The position numbers were made by a program, and so were the translations under genes. Source: Adiantum capillus-veneris (Eukaryota; Streptophyta; Polypodiopsida; Polypodiales; Pteridaceae). Taken from it: a stretch of DNA of 64,000 bases. The notes below the pieces were generated by a model. It saw nothing but the letters and a program-made list of their open reading frames with translations, did no database searches and had not been told where the DNA came from. Below, piece by piece: positions 50,237-62,038 of the stretch. Position 1 is the first letter of the stretch, and each line of letters starts with the position of its first letter. The DNA is taken from contig CM043952.1 of assembly GCA_014529385.2 (NCBI GenBank), forward strand, positions 150,873,057-150,937,056. Reading direction: 5' to 3'.

Positions 50237-50463
50237 TGTTACCATATACATGTGGTAGTGATGTGTGTGAACACACTAGGACCGCCGGGGCATTTTTTCC
50301 CTCTTTAGGAGGTTTTTTCCCCCGAGCATTGTATATACTCCCATCACTCTAGGGCTATCAATCTTTCCATTGCACACTAAGTAACCCATTCTCTATTGTG
50401 TGCCTTGAGCTTCATTCATCTTCTCCAAGCTGTGTGCATTTCTCTACAACCCTAATTCCAACA
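50237..50463 (+). repeat. 3' LTR of G
   Basis: 227 bp, TGTTACCATA... to ...CTAATTCCAACA, preceded by the purine run CCAGGGGGGATT and followed by the GTGTG duplication. Confidence 0.92.
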
Positions 50464-50468
50464 GTGTG

Positions 50469-51200
50469 AGCTAGGAAAACGACCCTTATATGGTCGATGA
50501 TAATGAACCATAGTTGAAAGCTTTTTTATCATGCATGTTGTCACTATGGAAGGTAGCATAAACCTAGGGCATAAATGGATGTCTCGTCTAGAGGAACCAA
50601 CTCTCAGCCCTACCACTCAAAAGGACAACACTTGAGCTATCACCTCTTGAGGGAATGCAAGACAATTAAACATCATAGATACAAGAAGTTACAACATCTT
50701 TGCCTATGACACAACCCTCTAAAGCTTCAACTTCTATGGCTAAGATAAATAGTGTTACACCAAGCGCTTGGCTTGGCTTGACAAAGAAAACATATAAATG
50801 GGTCCCAAAGACTTCTTTAACGGCGCCTCCGACTTTTCAATCTCACTCAAAATTGAAACCTTGTAGGAAATCATCCACTCGACCTAAGTAATACTAGGTT
50901 TATCACATTGGATCTATAAACAAATATTAGAGGCCCCAGGCTACTATGGAAAAAAATGATCCAATATGGGTACCTAAATGTAAATTGTGTTCTTTCCTGT
51001 TGTCTATAGAACCATGTAAGTCAAATCTTGTAGCTCCAAAGTTGATTAAGGACCATGGGAAGGGAAAGATCAAAGAGTACTCCACACATGTTTCCCAAAT
51101 AGTCTGGGTTCTAAAGAGAGATCAATTTATTCCACCTAGATTAGGAAGGGGGGAGTCACATCTAGCTTCTAGCTCCTCATGTAATTAAACCATTGATGTA
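50469..51200 (+). pseudogene. Post-integrase region of F, right of the copia insertion
   Basis: Plus-strand fragments with TKKTYKWVPKTSLTAPPTF (WVPK at 50799-50810), NDPIWVPKCKLCSF (50967-50978) and QIVWVLKRDQFIPPRLGRGE (51105-51116). Element A has IWVPKAQLKDKP and IQIWVLKLHRR at about 6410-6350 in the same relative place. Function unknown. Confidence 0.45.
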
Positions 51201-52769
51201 GAAGCTTCCACACAACCTCCACCTACTATCACCAATCTCGACAAAGCTACAAAAGATTTTATATCTCCCATTGTAAAATTGTTGCCTAATGAAACACTTC
51301 AAGTAGATTCATGGAAAAGTACCTTACCACCCTTGCAACTTGATGAGGCACCTAAGGTGGTGGAAAACTATTGGCTCAAGTTCTCACTTGTTACACACTA
51401 GAATAATTGGTTTCAAAGGGTGATGACATATTTTTAAAAAATATATGATCTACCTAAGGTAGGGGGGAATGCAACTAGCATGTATCTTCCTATGAATTCC
51501 CTCTCATCCTTCCTTCCCTGAACTTCTAACCTCCAAATATTAGGGAATGTATATATACATCCTTATACTTACACTAGAGACACAACAAAAAAGTAAAAAT
51601 TTAGTAAAAGAGCAAGAGTCGTCTAGCAATGAAAGTGAGACATCGCAATCCACAAGACTCACAATGTTACATCATGCACATTGAACAACCCTATAATTAT
51701 GAGGAACCTAATCAAAATCTATTTGTTTTCATAGGTATGGATAGTTCACCAAAGTCATCCACTTCTACCCTTGGTGAGAAGAATTCTCCAGACTTTTCTC
51801 AAGTATACCAAATGTGCTTTCCTCTTCAATTCACTCAGTGGGATATTTTACCGATTTATCATGTGAGGAGATTATGAGGAATTAGAATGGTTACAGCATT
51901 TAGTGAACACAAGTGATCCCTACGAAGCTGTTTTACTAGTCTATATAATATCCTCTTACCTTGATTATATAATGTTGTGTTAATTTTGTTCAATAAATGG
52001 TTGATGCAATTTCCCACTGATATGCCTCCTAGAGGTATATTGTATGGTTTGCTAAGTTGTACTAAAAAACATTGCATTAGCTCAACTTTTTAGCATTATG
52101 ATATCCTTCTCATGTCCACACCAAAATGCATCAAGGAATGGTTGCCTACACAAAAAGGGTGTTTCATGTTCATTCTTGTCCCTTTGTTGTTTTTCTAGCA
52201 TTCATGATTGCTTGTTTCAAGAGTAATCATTAACAAAGTATCCAACATACTTGCTTACTATTTTGCTTTAGACTCAATGTAATTTTATCTCATAGTCCCT
52301 TGTCTAAGTTTATTAATCAGGAATTTTGGCTATAAGCTAGTTTAACCGAGGTAGAACATTAGAGATCTTCTTTTAATACCATAGGAAGATGCCTTCCTAA
52401 TTTGACATTATGAAGCATTGTGTGCAGTGTGTTAGTCCTTTCTAGTGGGCTTAGTTCCTCTTGTCCTTATTCAAGTATTAAAAAGAACGTTTTTCTATTG
52501 TGATGATCCTAGGGAGAATAACAATGTCAAGATAACCCCCCAAAGATACATGGCTGCAAACAGCTCAACTTGGGTTTCTTTGTAGCCTCTAGCTGTGCGA
52601 TGTCAATGGGTTGTGGACTACACCACATAACGCTTTGAAGCTATTCACCCAAATATCTACCAACTTACAATGAGCATCACTTGCCCCTATATAATTAAGC
52701 CATTCTGCGATATATTTCTTTTCATTTACTCTAGCACACACATTTGCTCAATATCGTCGCCTCTTATAT
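51201..52769. other. Stretch with no clear feature
   Basis: AT-rich, short frames only. The left part (to about 51400, IVKLLPNETLQVDSWKSTLP) may still be coding remnant of F. No terminal repeat of F was found. Confidence 0.35.
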
Positions 52770-52889
52770 CTCTTACTCTTCTTTATTACAATCGATCTCT
52801 AGTGAAGAGTCACTAGATCTCTTACTCTTCTTGTCTAATTTTTTATTACAATCGATCTCTAGTGAAGAGTCACTAGATGATCACTACTT
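52770..52889. repeat. 60-bp tandem duplication
   Basis: Two copies of a 60-bp unit ending TCTAGTGAAGAGTCACTAGA, which holds a short inverted repeat (CTAGTGA...TCACTAG). It lies at the 3' end of the protease fragment of C. Confidence 0.9.
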
Positions 52890-54066
52890 GTGTCTTCTAC
52901 TCTCCTGGATAGATTGTCATCTAGGGTACCACTGGGTCTTGAATGGCTTGTCCCCACATTTGCACCAAGATTTAACTCAGATTCTTCATCCTCAGAGTCA
53001 ATTTCAATTGATGATTCTGACTTTGAATCGTGTGCGCTAGAGTCTTTTGAGACGCTATTGGTTCCAATGTCAGTCAAGCCTTCATCTGGTAGGTCATCAG
53101 AAGCTATATGCATGGACCCTGTCATATTGAAGGGTACGAGTTGTGGGATTTCATCCCCCTCAAGTGTTACCAAGGTCATCCCCCTATTTCCCCAAGTGTC
53201 TATGGTTGCTGCTAGGTGGACCCAATCCACATTGTCAAACTCAGTCATCCCAGGTAGAACATATATATAAGGAGAATCTTTCCCAACATCAGTGTCCATT
53301 TTACACGTGTAATAATAATGCAATCGGGCCGAGTGATTTGTGGGGTCATATCTATGATCAATTACAAATCTGTTTCCTAGAGAATGTGCCTGACTAGTTA
53401 CAAGATCAACTCGAATGACAGAATCTTGGAATTGCAAGTAGACATGGTTTTTAGACCAGTCATGCACCATTTTCTTCCCTCATGAAAGGACGTCCTAAGA
53501 TCATCTCAGATGGCGTAGTGTGCTTGGAAAAATACATGGAAATGAAGGTATTCCTTATTTTGTGTCCAAAGACCTTGATATTGAGATCCTCTAGCATTCC
53601 AATATGTTTAACAATAGTCCCATTGGCCATCTTTACCACTATGTTTGTGGTCCCAAGGGGAGGTCTTCCCATAGATTCCCAACAATTCTTAGTCACAATG
53701 CTAATCCCAATGCCACCATCAAGGATTTCCTTTTCAATTAAGCCCTTGGTAGTGATTGGTATGGTCGCATGGATTCATCACCTTCAAAGTATTGTCCCAG
53801 CTTGTCAACAGGTATTTCAACAACAGAGTTCTCATCTAAGTTGGGTTGTGGATCTAAGTATTCCTCCTCTATTGGCACCTCTGTAGCTCCATCCATCTGT
53901 GAAAATTGTGGTAGCCCGACTTTCAATTCTCGATTGAGACCAGCTCAAAGAGATAAGAATAGCTCGGGGTCTCCATATAGTTTAGACATGATGGTGGCTC
54001 TAACTTTTGAAGCCATGAAATCCATCAATTTGGCAATATTTAACAGCACCTTTTGGGCTTCACTCC
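52859..54066 (-). pseudogene. Gag end and retropepsin of gypsy element C
   Basis: Minus strand. LNIAKLMDFMASKVRATIMS (about 54040) leads, after a stop, to VEIPVDKLGQYFEGDE (compare VPMNKVGEYYEGEE in A). Then comes the active-site region EILDGGIGISIVTKNCWE (D at 53720; D-G-G replaces D-S-G), MANGTIVKHIGMLED and MILGRPFMREENG. The frame then continues with VHDWSKNHVYLQFQD and an acidic tail to 52859. RT and later domains are not found below 52859. This is the downstream half of the gag interrupted by insertion D: codons on both sides of D are in frame when one target duplication is removed. Confidence 0.85.
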
Positions 54067-54071
54067 CTTGA
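54067..54071. repeat. Target duplication of insertion D (CTTGA)
   Basis: CTTGA at 54067-54071 and again at 62034-62038, exactly at the two ends of D. A perfect 5-bp direct duplication. Confidence 0.92.
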
Positions 54072-54988
54072 TGTTAGCAGTGGCTAACACAAGCTACACC
54101 GAATATGCATCAATCGGGAGATATGTTATGGTTGTGCATAATATTTCCACTCACTTTGTATAAGTGTTGGGCTCACTTGGAGTTCCAAAGTTGTAAATGC
54201 TAGTTTGAGGGCTCAAGCTTAAACCCATGGTAAAAGGGATTGTTGTGAAAGCCCTCAAAAGGAAGCCTTTAGGCAAAGAGGCTTCATTCTTGAGGATCCA
54301 CTTTTGAGCGCTCCCTCTCTCTTGAGTGTTCACTCTTTGGCCTATCCTTGAGCTTAATATCTATGCTTGAGAGGCTAGTGCTAACCATTGTAATTAGTGT
54401 AAGTTCTTCTTGATTAATCTAATCCGTATTTTCTCATTAGTCTTATCATGAAGTAGTATTACACTTTCATTATTCTAGAATTGAGAGATGTATGTACTTC
54501 TTGCTAGTAACCACTCCTATTCTTCCATAAGCATTCAATTTGTGATATTTAGCATCACTAATTAGGTTGATTAAGTTGTGTCTTAATCTTGTAATTAGTG
54601 TGTGTACCCTATTGTTTGCTTGTGTGTAGATAGGTTTATGAAGCTCTAGCACCATTCACTTCGTGTGTGTAGCTATTGATGAAGTGCCGTAATTAACATA
54701 TGGTAATTAGTGTGTGCTTATCATTAGTGTGCTTGGGGTTTCTAGTCTATGGCAAGTCGGACTTCGGTGGAATTGATGTGTATAGGAGTTGTTTGATTAG
54801 TGATTAGAGTAGGTTTAGAGTAAGTCTTGCTATGGCTAATCTCTACTTGCATTGGAGAGGTGATCTCTTGAATCCTCCATTCCATTCATCCAATGCTTGT
54901 GCTTCCATGCCCTAGCCGGGTTGCTGATCCACGGATTTGATAATTTTGTGTGGGTTGCAATTAGGTCATTCTACAAAGCCTCCCTACA
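54072..54988 (+). repeat. LTR R1 of D (5' LTR, complete)
   Basis: 917 bp, TGTTAGCAGTGGCTAACACA to CCTCCCTACA. The first 18 bases form an inverted repeat with a 4-base loop. It lacks a segment of about 20 bases at about 54445 that R2 and R3 have. Confidence 0.9.
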
Positions 54989-54990
54989 TT

Positions 54991-55008
54991 TGGCGCCATT
55001 TCCAGGGA
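54991..55008 (+). other. Primer binding site of D
   Basis: TGGCGCCATTTCCAGGGA two bases after the LTR end, same class as in A (TGGCGC...GGGGA). Confidence 0.85.
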
Positions 55009-55091
55009 TCGATAACCTAAGCTAGTGAGTTTAGGATGTGTAGAATAGAGTAATTTCACTACAAATTTTGTTGGTTTTTGAGTGTGTGTGT

Positions 55092-55129
<38 letters not shown>

Positions 55130-58100
55130 CAATTTTGATGTGATTTGATGATGTTTGTGCAAGAAATTGATGCTAATGTTGAGTTATGAATACCCCAAAC
55201 CCCCAATTTCACTAATTTCATGCTAACCGTTGCTAATTTTACTAATTTCATGCTAATTTTTACTAACCTTGCTAACCACTAACATTTGAAGTGTAAAGTA
55301 TGTTAATTTCCCTTACAAGAGATGAAATCATCACTCTAATCAAGTTAATTGTGCTAATTTATGCTTAATTTGATGATTTTAGTGTTTGATTTTGATATAC
55401 AAATGGTCAATTTTGGAGCCGATTTGATGGTGCACACACTTATGTGTGCGATGATATGTTTTCGTGTGGAGCAAAGGAATAGCTTGGAGTGTAATTACGG
55501 TGTAAGTGCACTCACTTGCTCATGCAATCCTTGATTGATTAATGTGGTTTCAATGTTGTTAATCATTTGCTAAAATTAGGTGTGTAACACAAATTGACCT
55601 ACACTTTGCACTTAATTTGATACACTTGAAATGAAATGATAGTCAAATTGTGACTAATGAACTTGGGTTTATCCAAGTAATGCTTAATTCTCATCAAGAA
55701 TTCATGTAAGTGCATAAAAATCATTGTGTGTGTGCATGCACCAAAGAGGAAAAAAACTGTCAAAAAATTCAAGTGTATGTGCACCTAATCTTGAGTGTGT
55801 ACATACATAGGAATTGAATTGATGACATGAGTATGAAACCATGTAAATGATGTGTATGTTAGGCTAATTCAATCATTCAATAAGCCTAAATGCCAAAAAA
55901 TTGAGCAAAAATTGAATGTGTATGCCTATCGAAGACCACTTGATTTTCTATGATCAATGGTCAATTAGGGCACCAAAATGATTTTTGATTGTAAAATGTT
56001 CATAAAACATGTGTGCAATCATTGAGTGTAAGCTTTAATGCGTTGTCAATTGAGCCAAATTTGAATTTTTGTGCTTAATATTTGAGTGTGTGCATTGCTT
56101 TATTGGGTAAAAATAGTGTTAATTTTTTAAAAATTAAGCATGCATGCATTCGCTTATGCTTGATTGAGTTTGCAATTTGAGAATTTCAATGTGTAATTGA
56201 TGGATTAATTGCATATATTTTTGGCCTTAATTTGGGTGTGTGTGCCTACTCAATGGCATGTGCAATCCGGTGCTTGAATGAATAATTGGTATTTTTTACC
56301 AATTATGATTATTAATTTGGCCTAAAAAATCGATGTGTATTTGATTGATTGACTTTAAATGATTCAGTTGATACCCAATTGAAAATGATTAATCTACATT
56401 GCCATTGTGATGTGAATGCCAATTTGATTGGATATGGCAAAAAATTTCATTACATGTTGCATTTGCAAGTACCATAATCAAAAGCATGAAGCAATGCAAT
56501 GAAAAACCTAATTAGGTTTGATCAATGGTTTTGATATTGGATATAAGCAATTTTTTAACGAGTGAATATCAAGTTGGATTGGCCGATGAGAGCTTGTGCG
56601 CTCATTTAGTGTATATGCACTTTGCAGTAACCAATTGATAGGTTTGATGTCAAGATGGTACATGGAACTAATCCAAATCAAAGAACGTATGCCTAGATGA
56701 GCACAAAATGAATCAATTTCAAATCAAAATTTTTGCTTGTATCGAGCCTAAATGAATGATTTTGAGAAAAAAAGTGTTGGTATAATGATAACAATGCTTC
56801 CCAACCTAGGGAACTTAGAATGTCACAAATGAGATACACACACACATACTCGTGTTTTTCTCTCTCGTTCCAAGCCATAGCCTCATACCGATTCACACGC
56901 ACACAATGCACTTATCCGCTTGTGATGCAAAGCTCAGCTACACATGTGCGCTTGGTGTCCGTCAGGCATTTGCTTGCCTTGAGCTCAAGCTCACAACACA
57001 CACCATATTGACATGGGAACCACCTCTTATAACTTTTTTCAAAATGGAAAACCCATCTGGAGGCATGCGTATTGCCAAAACCCCCACACACAAAAACACA
57101 CACACACACACTACTTACACACACGGTGCTCTGCTGACCTGCAACTTTAATGCTGAATCATGCATGTTTTGTCTCGTAGGCCGCAGCTCCCGCATCCACC
57201 TGCCTGGCTTGGCCCACGCCATCACATTGTACACACACTCACTGCCGAGCGTGTGGTCCCGCCTTGGCTTGCAACGAGAGACACACACACCTGCTGACCC
57301 GAAGTTGCGACCCCACCCGCTTTGGCTTGACATATACGGGACATACACACACACACACACACACAATTCGCCCGATCATTCGCCCACATTTTTGCTGGAA
57401 GCTACATCCCCACTTGCTGTAAACACGAGCCCTGGACGCTTGCCTACGCTTTCCACTTGCAGAGCTCATCTAGTCAATGTGCACGAGGTCGTCAACAGCT
57501 ATCAAGAATTGATTCAAGATCCACCAAACTTGGCTTGCACACACCCACTTGCCTGGTTTGGTGCACCACACACACACACACCGTTTGCGCATGTTGACTG
57601 GTCCCACCTTGACCGCATACAATGTACACACCTTGTGCTCAGCGACTGCAACCCTGCACGTCAAGGACCAGATGTTCCAGCTTCCCATCGAGCCTGGTGC
57701 TCATCCTCAAGGGCTTAGTGCCCACCACAGTCCCCATGCTTACCCACACACACATTCAATCATTCCTCTCGACTCCTCCTCGACCTCTGGACTGCGCAAT
57801 GCCGAGCACCCGTGTACACTAACGAGCCTACAAAAAATGTTTTAAAAAAGGAAAAAAAACAAAAACAAAAACAAAAACAAAAGAATGTTAGGATGGGTTC
57901 CCACCCCTCAACAAGAAGGATTCGAAGGAGCCCGACATTGGCCACAAATAGGCAAAGATTTTAATAATGATTTGTAGTCCATAGAATAACTCCTTTTGAC
58001 TTGAAAATTTGGCTATCTCCATTGAGATTTTGTTCATTGAATGTCCGAGAACCATGCATGTTAGCCGCACAAGGGCCACTAGGAGAAATTAAAAATTGTG

Positions 58101-60437
58101 GGGCCCTTTCTGTGGTGCTTCTATGTCAACCTTATGCATGAGAGAATGATCTACCCGCATTGTTACATTCATTGGTCAATGAAATATTCTCTTTTTATGA
58201 TTTGTATGAAAAACTTGGTACATAAGAGCACGCGGGCATTGACTATACACCCATTGCGTGATTGAAAATTTTGCATGGAGTCCATAAGAAAGGTTGAGTT
58301 TTTTATTAAATGTGACTTTCTACTTTTGGGCTTGGTATTTGCTTAAAGAATTATCAGTGCTTGATTTGATTAAAAAACCCCTACATAGCACTTAATACTA
58401 AGATTCCGTGAATGGCCATGGGTGGCATTAAAATTTTGGGCCGTGATTGAGCATGCTTTTAGTGCTTGTGTTAAATGACAAAATGCTTAAGAGCACTAAT
58501 GATTTGAGTTGTTTTTGAAGGGATGTGGCAAGGTTGAACTTTCATTGATCCAAGGAGGGTCATCATTGTAATATATTGCAAAATTTGGCTAATTAGAGCC
58601 ATTCCAAATGTTTGGATTAAAAGTTTGTATACATGCTAGCTCATAGCTTGGTCAAAAGTTAATTTTTCATTTGGAGCTAGTGTTTTTCCAACTTTTTTTT
58701 GAGAGCTTTCAAGTACAAAATTTGGCTAGTGAGAGCCATTCATTTCCATTTCATCAAGTTGCAGTCATCTCTAGCTCATAGATTGCTCTAAAAATGTAAA
58801 ATTTCATATGAGCTAGTGTTAGCCAACTTTTTGGAAAGCTTTTAATTGTAAAACTCGACTTTCAAGAGTCACTTCATTTCATCAAAGTTGCATTATTTTT
58901 CAGCTCTTGGCTTGTTTTAAACTCCATATTTCATTGAGCTAGAAACTAATCAACTTTGAATCATGCATGAGAGATGGTAAAAATTGCAAAATTTGCTTAT
59001 GTAGAAGCATTTTATCTCTCATTGTTGTTATGTATACATAAATTTTCTATCAAAGAGCATCATATGCTTAACCAAAGGCATTTTTTTCCCTTGGGTTTTT
59101 TCCCTTTGGCAGATTCGGGTATGCAAGACCCTAGCTTTAGGTTTTCATTAATGTTTTTTGTGTGCTTCTGTTTTCAATAAAAGGCTTTGGAGCTTGTGTT
59201 CACACTTGTCTTCAAATCAACTTCTTTTGCAAATAAAAAGATCAAGAGGCTTCTCTACACAAAGGGGATGTTTGCTCAAAGATGCACAAAGAGCATGAAT
59301 AGGTGTAATCCTTCCATGATTTTGCTCCTTTGTTCATCTCCCATTCTCTATGCTTGGCTTAAGTGATTTTTTGCTTCTAAGCTATGGTTCTTTCATGTTT
59401 GAAAGCTAGGCATCCAAAAGTTTCAACACTTTGCTTTGTGAAAATTAACTCATCAAAAAATTAGGTTTTATATGTGCTAATCGTAGGTAATTGGCCTTGA
59501 CCTTAGGTTAACATAGGTTCATTTCTCATTAGTTCTACACTCTTAGTGATAGTCTTAATACTCCATTCATTTTTAACATGACCTAGGGCTATGATTAGGC
59601 TTTAGTCCTTTAGTCCAATTGCCATAAATATCTCAAGTTGGAAGCAAATAAAAAAGTGCTAAATAATGAAACAATGAAGCAACAAAGTGTCAAGAAAAAG
59701 TAGCAAAAATGCTACTAGGCACATGAAAATCAAATTTCTATGTTATGTTGTGTCCATGCAAGGCCTAGTGCCTTATTGGCACTTGGTAGGCGAGGGAAAT
59801 CACCTTGGCTCGCTTGGTCGAGGCCCTAAACCGATGCCCTGGGTTGATAGGGGTTAGCCATCGCCTTGGTGGTCTAGACTTTTGGAACACCTTCTTGAGG
59901 GTTCAAGGAGTCGAGAGTCGCACCTAAACTTGCCTTGGGGTGGTAGCCTTGTATTGTGTTTTACTTTTTTCAATGAATGACAAATACTAAACTTCCATGA
60001 GCTTCAAAAAGCTTTGTGATGTACTAATAGATTAGGAGCTTTTTTATAGCCCATAGACATGTAGACTTGAGTGATTTATTAATATTGGTCAGATAGTTTT
60101 TAGGATAGTAGGTTTATGAACTTCCATTAGCATAGGGTCATAATTGATTGCTTGTGTTTATATATAAAACTGAAATTTCAAGTGGTTTAATCTTCATGAT
60201 AGTATAGGTGTTGTTTTGCTTTATGATGTCTAGTTTTTTACTATGATTCACCCATCTTTTAGAAGCAAAAATTCACTTTGCATGATTATTCATTGTACTT
60301 CATGTTTTGTATCCTTGTTGGCCTTTGATGCTCATTACTTGTTATTATGATTTGCAGCTCAACATTTCTTCCATGGACTTGCTTTTTACCATGTCACCGT
60401 GTCTTGCTTCACCGGCACACGAAGACATGCGCCAAGT
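55009..60437 (+). other. Internal region of D, non-coding
   Basis: No gag or pol motif in any frame. The left part (55009-56800) is AT-rich with many TTGATTGA/GTGTGTG-type words and a TG array at 55083-55124. The segment 56820-57800 is GC-richer with CA runs (57089-57122, 57343-57364, 57570-57586). It has a 288-codon frame (56852-57718) rich in H, T and P that looks like a low-complexity by-product, not a gene. A CAAAAA run lies at 57855-57880. The segment 58560-58960 contains a repeated phrase of about 120 bp built around AGCTCATAG/CTTTCAAGT words. Confidence 0.6.
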
Positions 60438-60451
60438 TAGGAAGGGGGAAA
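60438..60451 (+). other. Polypurine tract of D
   Basis: TAGGAAGGGGGAAA directly before LTR R2. The same word precedes LTR E1 on the minus strand, which puts D and E1 in one family. Confidence 0.85.
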
Positions 60452-61260
60452 TGTTAGCAGCAGCTAACACAGACTACACCGAATGTGCATCAAGCGGGAG
60501 ATATGCTATGGTTATGCATAATATTTCCACTCACTTTGTATAAGTCTTGGGCTCACTTGGAGTTCCAAAGTTGTAAATGCTAGTTTGAGGGCTCAAGCTT
60601 AAACCCATAGTAGAAGGGATTGTTGTGAAAGCCTTTAAAAGGAAGCCTTTAGGCAAGGAGGCTTCATTCTTGAGTATCCACTCTTGAAGATCCACTTTTG
60701 AGAGCTCCCTCTTTCTTGAGTGTTCACTCTTTGGCCTATCCTTGAGCTTAATGTCTATGCTTGAGAGGCTAGTGCTAACCATTGTAGTTAGTGTAAGCTC
60801 TTCTTGATTAATCTAATCCTTATTTTCTCATTAGTCTACTTCTTCTCTACATTTCATCTTGTCATGAAGTAGTATTACACTTTCATTATTCTAGATTTGA
60901 GAGATGTATGTACTTCTTGCTAGTAACCACTCCTATTCTTCCATACGCATTCCATTTGTGATATTTAGCATCACTAATTAGGTTGATTAAGTTGGGTCTT
61001 AATCTTGTAATTAGTGTGTGTGCCCTATTGTTTGCTTGTGTAGATAGGTTTTATGAAGCTCTAGCACCATTTACTTAGTGTGTGTAGCTATTGATGAAGT
61101 GTTGTAATTGACATGTGGTAATTAGTGTGTGCTTATCATTAGTGTTCTTGGGGTTTTAAGTCTATGGCAAGGCGGACTTCCGTGGGCTTGATGTGTATAG
61201 TAGTTGTTTGATTAGTGATTAGAGTAGGTTTAGAGTTAGTCTTGCTATGGCTAATCTCTA
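60452..61260 (+). repeat. LTR R2 of D, truncated
   Basis: Matches R1 to about R1 position 54849 and breaks off after GGCTAATCTCTA. The last 140 or so bases of the LTR are missing. Confidence 0.9.
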
Positions 61261-62033
61261 CTAAACCTACTCTAATTACTAATCAAACAACTCCTATACA
61301 CATCAAGCCCACCGAAGTCTGACTTGCCATAGACTAGAAACCCCAAGCACACTAATGATAAGCACACACTAATTACCACATGTCAATCACGGCACTTCAT
61401 CAATAGCTACTCACACGAAGTGAATGGTGCTAGAGCTTCATAAAACCTATCTACACACAAGCAAACAATAGGGCACACACTAATTACAAGATTAAGACCC
61501 AACTTAATCAACCTAATTAGTGATGCTAAATATCACAAATTGAATGCTTATGGAAGAATAGGAGTGGTTACTGGCAAGAAGTACATACATCTCTCAAATC
61601 TAGAAAATACTACTTTATGACAAGATGAAATGTAGAGAAGAAGTAGACTAATGAGAAAATAAGGATTAGATGAATCAAGAAGAGCTTACACTAATTACAA
61701 TGGTTAGCAGTAGCCTCTCGAGCATAAACATTAAGCTCAAGGCTATGCCATAGAGTGAACACTCAAGACAGAGGGAGCTCTCAAAAGTGGATCCCCAAGA
61801 GTGGATACTCAAGAATGAAGCCTCCTTGTCTAAAGGCTTCCTTTTAAGGGCTTTCACAACAATCCCTTCCACTATGGGTTTAAGCTTGAGCCCTCAAACT
61901 AACATTTACAACTTTGGAACTCTAAGTGAGCCCAAGGCTTATACAAAGTGAGTGGAAATATTATGCACAACCATAGCATATCTCCCGTTGCTTGATGCAT
62001 AATCGGTGTAGCATGTGTTAGCCACTGCTAACA
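61261..62033 (-). repeat. LTR R3 of D, inverted and truncated
   Basis: Minus-strand LTR beginning TGTTAGCAGTGGCTAACACA at 62033. It forms a palindrome with R2: arms 60452-61233 and 61261-62033 around a 27-base loop. R3 lacks about 21 bases near 61603 that R2 has, so the arms have diverged. Confidence 0.9.
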
Positions 62034-62038
62034 CTTGA

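Larger units (their letters stand above)
46279..50463 (+). mobile_element. Ty1/copia retrotransposon G
   Basis: Direct short LTRs (46279-46484, truncated, and 50237-50463) flanked by GTGTG. Gag, protease, integrase, RT and a partial RNase H are in copia order on the plus strand. Inserted into the post-integrase region of F. The primer site and gag start are deleted, the second catalytic aspartate of integrase is gone, and RNase H is cut short, so it is inactive. Its reading frames are better preserved than those of F, consistent with a younger insertion. Confidence 0.93.
44910..52000 (+). mobile_element. Decayed Ty3/gypsy element F, interrupted by copia G
   Basis: Right of LTR E2 come integrase remnants (45050-45950) and, in the same direction, a DTGA retropepsin-like motif (46233). 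After the copia insertion there is a region with three W-V-P/L-K words (50799-51116). Gag, the first protease and RT are missing, so a deletion removed the left half. The order integrase then retropepsin-like then WVPK region matches element A. The right end is undefined, and 52000 is only an approximate limit. Confidence 0.55.
54072..62033 (+). mobile_element. Non-autonomous LTR element D with an inverted LTR at its right end
   Basis: Order: LTR R1 (54072-54988, plus), primer site, about 5.4 kb of internal sequence without retroelement genes, polypurine tract, truncated LTR R2 (60452-61260, plus), and inverted truncated LTR R3 (61261-62033, minus). The 5-bp duplication CTTGA lies outside R1 and R3, and the gag frame of host element C is continuous across the empty site, so the whole 7,962 bp arrived as one unit. 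Both ends that joined the target are LTR starts (TGTTAGC), whereas a normal element has one LTR start and one LTR end. The lack of coding sequence makes it a LARD-like non-autonomous element. Confidence 0.88.

Noticed and set aside
56852-57718. 288-codon open frame in the internal region of D
   Set aside because: Rich in H, T and P from CA repeats, with no domain. Antisense frames are open too, so it is treated as a composition effect.
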